Positions 30,788 to 34,503 of a DNA stretch of 34,503 nucleotides are shown one piece after another; positions within the stretch are counted from its first letter, which is position 1, and each line of letters opens with the position of its first letter. Source of the stretch: JANOMH01 sp031422295 (GTDB taxonomy: Bacteria > Pseudomonadota > Alphaproteobacteria > Rhodobacterales > Rhodobacteraceae). Location of the stretch: the NCBI GenBank assembly GCA_031422295.1, contig JANOQM010000014.1, positions 1 through 34,503 on the forward strand, read 5' to 3'. Made by a program: the position numbers and the translations under genes. The notes under the pieces are model-generated. The model had not been told where the DNA came from, ran no database searches, and saw nothing but the letters and a program-made list of their open reading frames with translations.

Positions 30788-33004
30788 TTACTTTTGGTCT
30801 GCCCCATCACCATAGGTTTCAAACTCGACTTTGGCCTCGGCAAAACCTGCGCGGGTTTTGACCGTGATCATCGCGACATGCCGCCCCGCCTTGGGCGCTG
30901 TGATGAACAGATCAGACCCTGTGCCCATTTCTTGATCGTCCAGAACCCATGTGCAGGCCGCCGGATCAATCGCCTGCCCATTGCGCAGATCGACCGATGC
31001 CCACAGCCGCATTGGCACGTCTTCGGTGATCATCGCCCCCGGTGCGGGATGCATGATCGCCACGCCCGGGGCCCGTTCCAGCATTTTGACCGGGCGCGAG
31101 GTGGCCTGTGCTGTGAAAAAGCCGTCATGCGCCATCACCCGAAAGATCAGCGCGCCTGCAGGCAACGCGCTGGTATCAAACCGCGTGCCCGGTTCGGACA
31201 GCCCGTTGGCAAGGCTATTCCATGACCGCCCGTCGTCTTTGGAAAACTGTAGGGCAAAGTCCAGCCTGGCCTCGCCTTGCGACGCGACTTCCCATTTCGC
31301 CTGCCCGGTATCGCCGTCAATATCAATCGACAGTTCACCAAGTTTGGGCGGTGATTCGGGTGCCTTGCGGGACCAGATTTCACGGGGTTCTTTGCCGTCA
31401 TCGTCCTGCTTCATAATGCGCAGGGCCTGCCCCGGTTCGCGGTCGGGCAGAAAAGCCTGTGCAAGGAACGGGCCGCCGTCAGCACCATGCCCGCCACAGC
31501 CACCGCTGCAGCCGCCACCACACCCCTCGGATGGGAGTTGCATCAGCGGTACTTCGGCCACCACTTCGGCATTGTGACCGATCAGTTGCACGCTATAGCG
31601 TGACGGCATTACGGCGGCATCCATCCGGCCCGACGTGGCCAGCCGCATCACGCTTTTGACATCAACCCGATCCTGCGGACCGATGACAACGATGACCGAG
31701 ATCAGCGGTTCGGTCAGCATTTTGCGCCAATCATAGGGCATCCATTCGGGTTGCGGGTCGGGGATATATTCCCACGGCCACAGGTAGGGATCGAAAAGAT
31801 CAGGGATGCGGATCCGCAGGGGGCGCCATGTCGGGTTTAGACGGGCATTGTCGAACAAACGCCGGTAGTTGTAGATGCTGAACCAATCGCCGCCGCAATA
31901 GGACATGAGGTCCTTTTGCGCCGGATTGCGCAAAGCCCCGTTGTTGATGTTCAGCCCATAGTCACCCAATGACGCAGTGGGCGTTCCCGCCGGATCATAG
32001 GGTTCGAACGCCGGATAGGCCAGATCACCGGGTGTACCGCAGGGCGCATGTGGCAATCCGCAGGCATGCCCGACCTCGTGCGCCATAGTCACACCCGCAT
32101 TGATCCCACCGCTGGTGACTCCGCTGGACGCACAGCCGCCGACATTGGCGATGGGAATGCCGCTGGGCAGCAATCCGTAATAAATCACATCCGTCCGGTT
32201 CCCGTCAGCCGTGCGCACCGCTGCAATCGCGGCATTCAGGTCGATCCATTGCTGCGAACAACCGCCTGGCGACAAGGCCATGCCGGTTAACGGCGTGCCC
32301 CAGTTGAGTGTGCCCGCCGAACTGAATTGCCCCTGCGCCTCGACCGGCATTGTGGTCATGCACCAGGCGGCCGTGGTGGCCAGATTGGCCACTGTGGGGG
32401 CGGCAAGGTTCAGGGTGCCGGTATTGGCCGCATTCGGCCCGTTATAGGCGACCATGACGCCGCGCAGGGCCAGTGTCTGGCGCAGATTCGCGCCGACACT
32501 GACCGAATAGCTGTCCTCGGGGGACGCCGCGCTGCCCGCATCATACCAGATTTCGGCGGTCAGACGCAGGTTGCCATACATCTGATCGGCAGGGATGATG
32601 AAATTCAGCGTGGTGCCCAACGTCCCTCGTTCCGCGGCATAGCTGTCCTGGGCGGTGGTCACACTGCCCGGCCATTGCGGGGCGATGGTGGCCACATCGA
32701 CATAATGCGCCAACCAGCCGGTGCTACGCTGCAATTTCAACTGCCCGCGCAGGACTGAGCCGCCGAAAAAAAAGCTGGTCACATAGACCCGCACCCATGC
32801 CGGTTTGCCCGAAACCAGCGGCACGGCATTGTCTGGCTGCCGGTCGGCAGGGTCGGTCAGATGTTGGGCCGCATGATAAGACTGGATGGCTTGTGTCACT
32901 TCGATGCCTGACACCGACACGAATTTGATCCGATATGGCAGGTCTTGAAGATTTACGAGGTCCGCAATATCGAATGGAAATTTCTTGACGACTGGATCGC
33001 CCAT
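30788..33004 (-). CDS. large metzincin-type zinc metalloprotease
   Basis: A 738-residue protein with the extended zinc motif HEVGHACGLPH at residues 309-319 (HExxHxxGxxH) and a probable Met-turn LMSY at Met367, which together indicate a metzincin peptidase. The N-terminal 200 residues (from IEVTQAIQSYHAAQHL) look like a beta-rich domain preceding the catalytic one. After the protease domain come a Gly/Cys-rich stretch (GCGGGCSGGCGGHG, about 492-506) and a C-terminal half with Ig/fibronectin-like strands (LDFALQFSKDDGRSW, then FRVMAHDG). No N-terminal signal peptide is visible, so secretion, if any, would use another route. ATG 33004 has AGGTGAT upstream. Physiological substrate unknown. Confidence 0.82.
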   Translation of the reverse strand: MGDPVVKKFPFDIADLVNLQDLPYRIKFVSVSGIEVTQAIQSYHAAQHLTDPADRQPDNAVPLVSGKPAWVRVYVTSFFFGGSVLRGQLKLQRSTGWLAHYVDVATIAPQWPGSVTTAQDSYAAERGTLGTTLNFIIPADQMYGNLRLTAEIWYDAGSAASPEDSYSVSVGANLRQTLALRGVMVAYNGPNAANTGTLNLAAPTVANLATTAAWCMTTMPVEAQGQFSSAGTLNWGTPLTGMALSPGGCSQQWIDLNAAIAAVRTADGNRTDVIYYGLLPSGIPIANVGGCASSGVTSGGINAGVTMAHEVGHACGLPHAPCGTPGDLAYPAFEPYDPAGTPTASLGDYGLNINNGALRNPAQKDLMSYCGGDWFSIYNYRRLFDNARLNPTWRPLRIRIPDLFDPYLWPWEYIPDPQPEWMPYDWRKMLTEPLISVIVVIGPQDRVDVKSVMRLATSGRMDAAVMPSRYSVQLIGHNAEVVAEVPLMQLPSEGCGGGCSGGCGGHGADGGPFLAQAFLPDREPGQALRIMKQDDDGKEPREIWSRKAPESPPKLGELSIDIDGDTGQAKWEVASQGEARLDFALQFSKDDGRSWNSLANGLSEPGTRFDTSALPAGALIFRVMAHDGFFTAQATSRPVKMLERAPGVAIMHPAPGAMITEDVPMRLWASVDLRNGQAIDPAACTWVLDDQEMGTGSDLFITAPKAGRHVAMITVKTRAGFAEAKVEFETYGDGADQK

Positions 33005-33070
33005 TTTATCACCTATTGAATATGTGGTTGGCCAAAAGTGGCCAGAAAATTGAGTTGTTTTTTAGTCAAC

Positions 33071-33101
33071 AAAAACGCATCCCGAAATTGACTGCGTTTT
33101 T
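33071..33101. repeat. inverted repeat AAAAACGCA / TGCGTTTTT
   Basis: Perfect 9-base arms (33071-33079, 33093-33101) around 13 bases, upstream of the metalloprotease gene. The A- and T-rich ends make it terminator-like on either strand, but it could be an operator. Its role is unclear. Confidence 0.45.
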
Positions 33102-33131
33102 CCATTTTCGCACGCTTCGGTTGTGTGACGA

Positions 33132-33147
33132 GTATGGAATTCCATAC
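33132..33147. promoter_or_regulatory. perfect 16-bp palindrome upstream of the metalloprotease gene
   Basis: GTATGGAATTCCATAC is a perfect palindrome, extended to CGAG/CTCG at its ends with a single-base offset. It lies between the metalloprotease start and the groL terminator. Such symmetry is typical of operators for GntR- or TetR-like dimers; no regulator gene is adjacent. Confidence 0.5.
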
Positions 33148-33179
33148 CTCGGCTAGAAATGGCCGATGCCCGGAAAGTT

Positions 33180-33209
33180 AAAAAAGCCCCCGGTTTCCCG
33201 AGGGCTTTT
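33180..33209 (-). terminator. intrinsic terminator after groL
   Basis: AAAAGCCC (33182-33189) and GGGCTTTT (33202-33209) form the outer stem, with three further pairs inside. On the minus strand the stem ends in six T residues. It is 58 bases after the groL stop. Confidence 0.85.
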
Positions 33210-33267
33210 CTTTAGTTTCGGACGGTCAGGATGACTTTATCACCCCGACTGCAACATCGCGGGATGA

Positions 33268-34503
33268 TTACATCATTCCGTCCATGCCGCCCATTCCACC
33301 CATGCCGCCGCCATGACCGCCGCCAGCTGCTTCTTTTGCAGGCTTGTCGGCAATCATCGCTTCGGTGGTGATCAGCAGACCGGCGATGGACGATGCATCT
33401 TCCAGCGCGGTACGCACAACCTTGGCCGGGTCGATCACGCCGAACTTGAACATGTCGCCATATTCTTCGGTCTGCGCGTTAAAGCCAAAGGTCTTGTCTT
33501 TGCTTTCGCGGACTTTGCCCGCGACAACCGCACCGTCAACACCGGCGTTCTGCGCGATCTGCCGCAGCGGTGCCTCAAGCGCCTTGCGGATGATCGTGAT
33601 GCCAGCGTCTTGGTCGCTGTTGGCACCCTTGAGGCCGTCCAGAGCGGAAGCCGCCTGAACCAAGGCCACGCCGCCGCCGACAACGATACCTTCTTGCACG
33701 GCCGCACGGGTCGCGTTCAGGGCGTCGTCAACGCGGTCTTTACGCTCTTTGACTTCGATCTCGGTCATGCCGCCGACGCGGATCACAGCAACACCGCCAG
33801 CCAGTTTGGCCACGCGCTCTTGCAGTTTCTCTTTGTCATAGTCGGAGGTGGTTTCTTCGATCTGGGCGCGGATTTGGGAAACGCGGGCCTCAATCTCGGC
33901 TTTCACACCATGACCGTCGATGATCGTGGTCTCGTCTTTGGTGATGGTTATGCGCTTGGCAGTGCCGAGCATATCAATCGTCACCGATTCGAGCTTCATA
34001 CCAAGGACTTCGGAAATCACCTGACCGCCGGTCAGAATGGCGATATCCTGCAACATGGCTTTACGACGATCACCAAAGCCGGGGGCTTTGACGGCGGCGA
34101 TTTTCAGACCGCCACGCAGCTTGTTCACGACCAAAGTCGCCAAGGCTTCGCCTTCGACATCTTCGGAAATGATCAGCAGGGGTTTGCCGGACTGGATGAC
34201 AGCCTCCAGCAACGGGACCATGGGCTGCAGCGACGACAGTTTCTTTTCGTGCAGCAGGATCAGGACATCCTCCAGCTCGGCCTGCATCTTTTCAGCATTG
34301 GTCACGAAATAGGGGGACAGATAGCCACGGTCGAACTGCATGCCCTCGACCACTTCGGTCGTCGTCTCAAGGCCCTTGTTCTCTTCGACGGTGATCACAC
34401 CCTCGTTGCCGACTTTCTGCATCGCATCAGCGATTTGACGGCCAATTTCGGCCTCACCATTGGCGGAAATCGTACCGACCTGGGCAACTTCAGCGGTGTC
34501 GAT
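33268..34503 (-). CDS. groL: chaperonin GroEL (3' part, N-terminus outside window)
   Basis: The frame is open to the window edge, so about 411 C-terminal residues of the 545 or so are present. GroEL forms the double-ring folding chamber with GroES. Visible parts include GNEGVITVEENKGLETTTEVVEGMQFDRGYLSPYF (given as GNEGVITVEENKG and EGMQFDRGYLSPYF), IISEDVEGEALATLVVNK in the apical domain, VKAPGFGDRRKAML and the C-terminal glycine-methionine tail GGMGGMGGMDGMM. An internal ATG at 34422 is not the start. groES would be expected beyond the window. Confidence 0.98.
   Translation of the reverse strand: MDTAEVAQVGTISANGEAEIGRQIADAMQKVGNEGVITVEENKGLETTTEVVEGMQFDRGYLSPYFVTNAEKMQAELEDVLILLHEKKLSSLQPMVPLLEAVIQSGKPLLIISEDVEGEALATLVVNKLRGGLKIAAVKAPGFGDRRKAMLQDIAILTGGQVISEVLGMKLESVTIDMLGTAKRITITKDETTIIDGHGVKAEIEARVSQIRAQIEETTSDYDKEKLQERVAKLAGGVAVIRVGGMTEIEVKERKDRVDDALNATRAAVQEGIVVGGGVALVQAASALDGLKGANSDQDAGITIIRKALEAPLRQIAQNAGVDGAVVAGKVRESKDKTFGFNAQTEEYGDMFKFGVIDPAKVVRTALEDASSIAGLLITTEAMIADKPAKEAAGGGHGGGMGGMGGMDGMM

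Noticed and set aside
1..34503. tRNA, rRNA, CRISPR or insertion sequence
   Set aside because: No cloverleaf ending in the usual acceptor, no rRNA-like stretch, no regularly spaced repeats and no transposase or integrase were found on reading both strands.

Overview
The window looks like a chromosomal segment of an alphaproteobacterium of the Rhodobacteraceae (Roseobacter group). This is inferred from the GC-rich backbone, frequent GTG and TTG starts, and typical neighbourhoods: lgt / NDUFAF7-type methyltransferase / pgeF, a Hint protein next to lrp-trxB, Hsp20-DUF1150, and pabB-pabC. Nearly all the DNA is coding. No rRNA, tRNA, CRISPR array, integrase or transposase was recognised.

Layout: a 3' end of a YbjN-like gene; an AT-rich patch with a secreted VasI/TagO-like protein (626-1324); proC, a CsaA-like tRNA-binding protein and a 2-hydroxyacid dehydrogenase in a tightly overlapping unit (1445-3532); tdk convergent to it; a conserved 150-residue protein with a possible HTH. 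Next comes a second AT-rich island (about 4,950-6,460) with three overlapping genes: a RelE/HigB-like toxin, an Xre antitoxin and a SecB-like protein. This is the organisation of a toxin-antitoxin-chaperone (TAC) module and is the most interesting system here. carB, an APC permease and an exported carbonic-anhydrase-like protein follow on the minus strand.

The middle holds pabB-pabC (4-aminobenzoate for folate) and aspS. AspRS carries an AT-rich in-frame insertion of about 70 residues. Then come an unusually well initiated 39-residue gene with its own terminator, a DUF1993 gene, ubiK, the overlapping lgt-methyltransferase-pgeF unit, a 58-codon gene whose start region is tandemly duplicated, a Hint protein, a divergent lrp/trxB pair, a RES-domain gene and sat-cysC, which makes PAPS.

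The right part has an aspartoacylase-like hydrolase, an Hsp20/DUF1150 pair, a DUF465 protein, purE-purK, an exported lipase-like hydrolase, a Nudix hydrolase, a 738-residue metzincin-type metalloprotease without an obvious signal peptide, and the 3' two thirds of groL, cut by the window end.

The backbone is housekeeping metabolism: proline, purine, pyrimidine and folate synthesis, sulfate activation, redox and proteostasis. Accessory DNA appears as small AT-rich insertions (VasI-like gene, TAC island, aspS insertion, 39-residue cassette). All identifications come from reading the translated sequence and recalled family features; no search was run.
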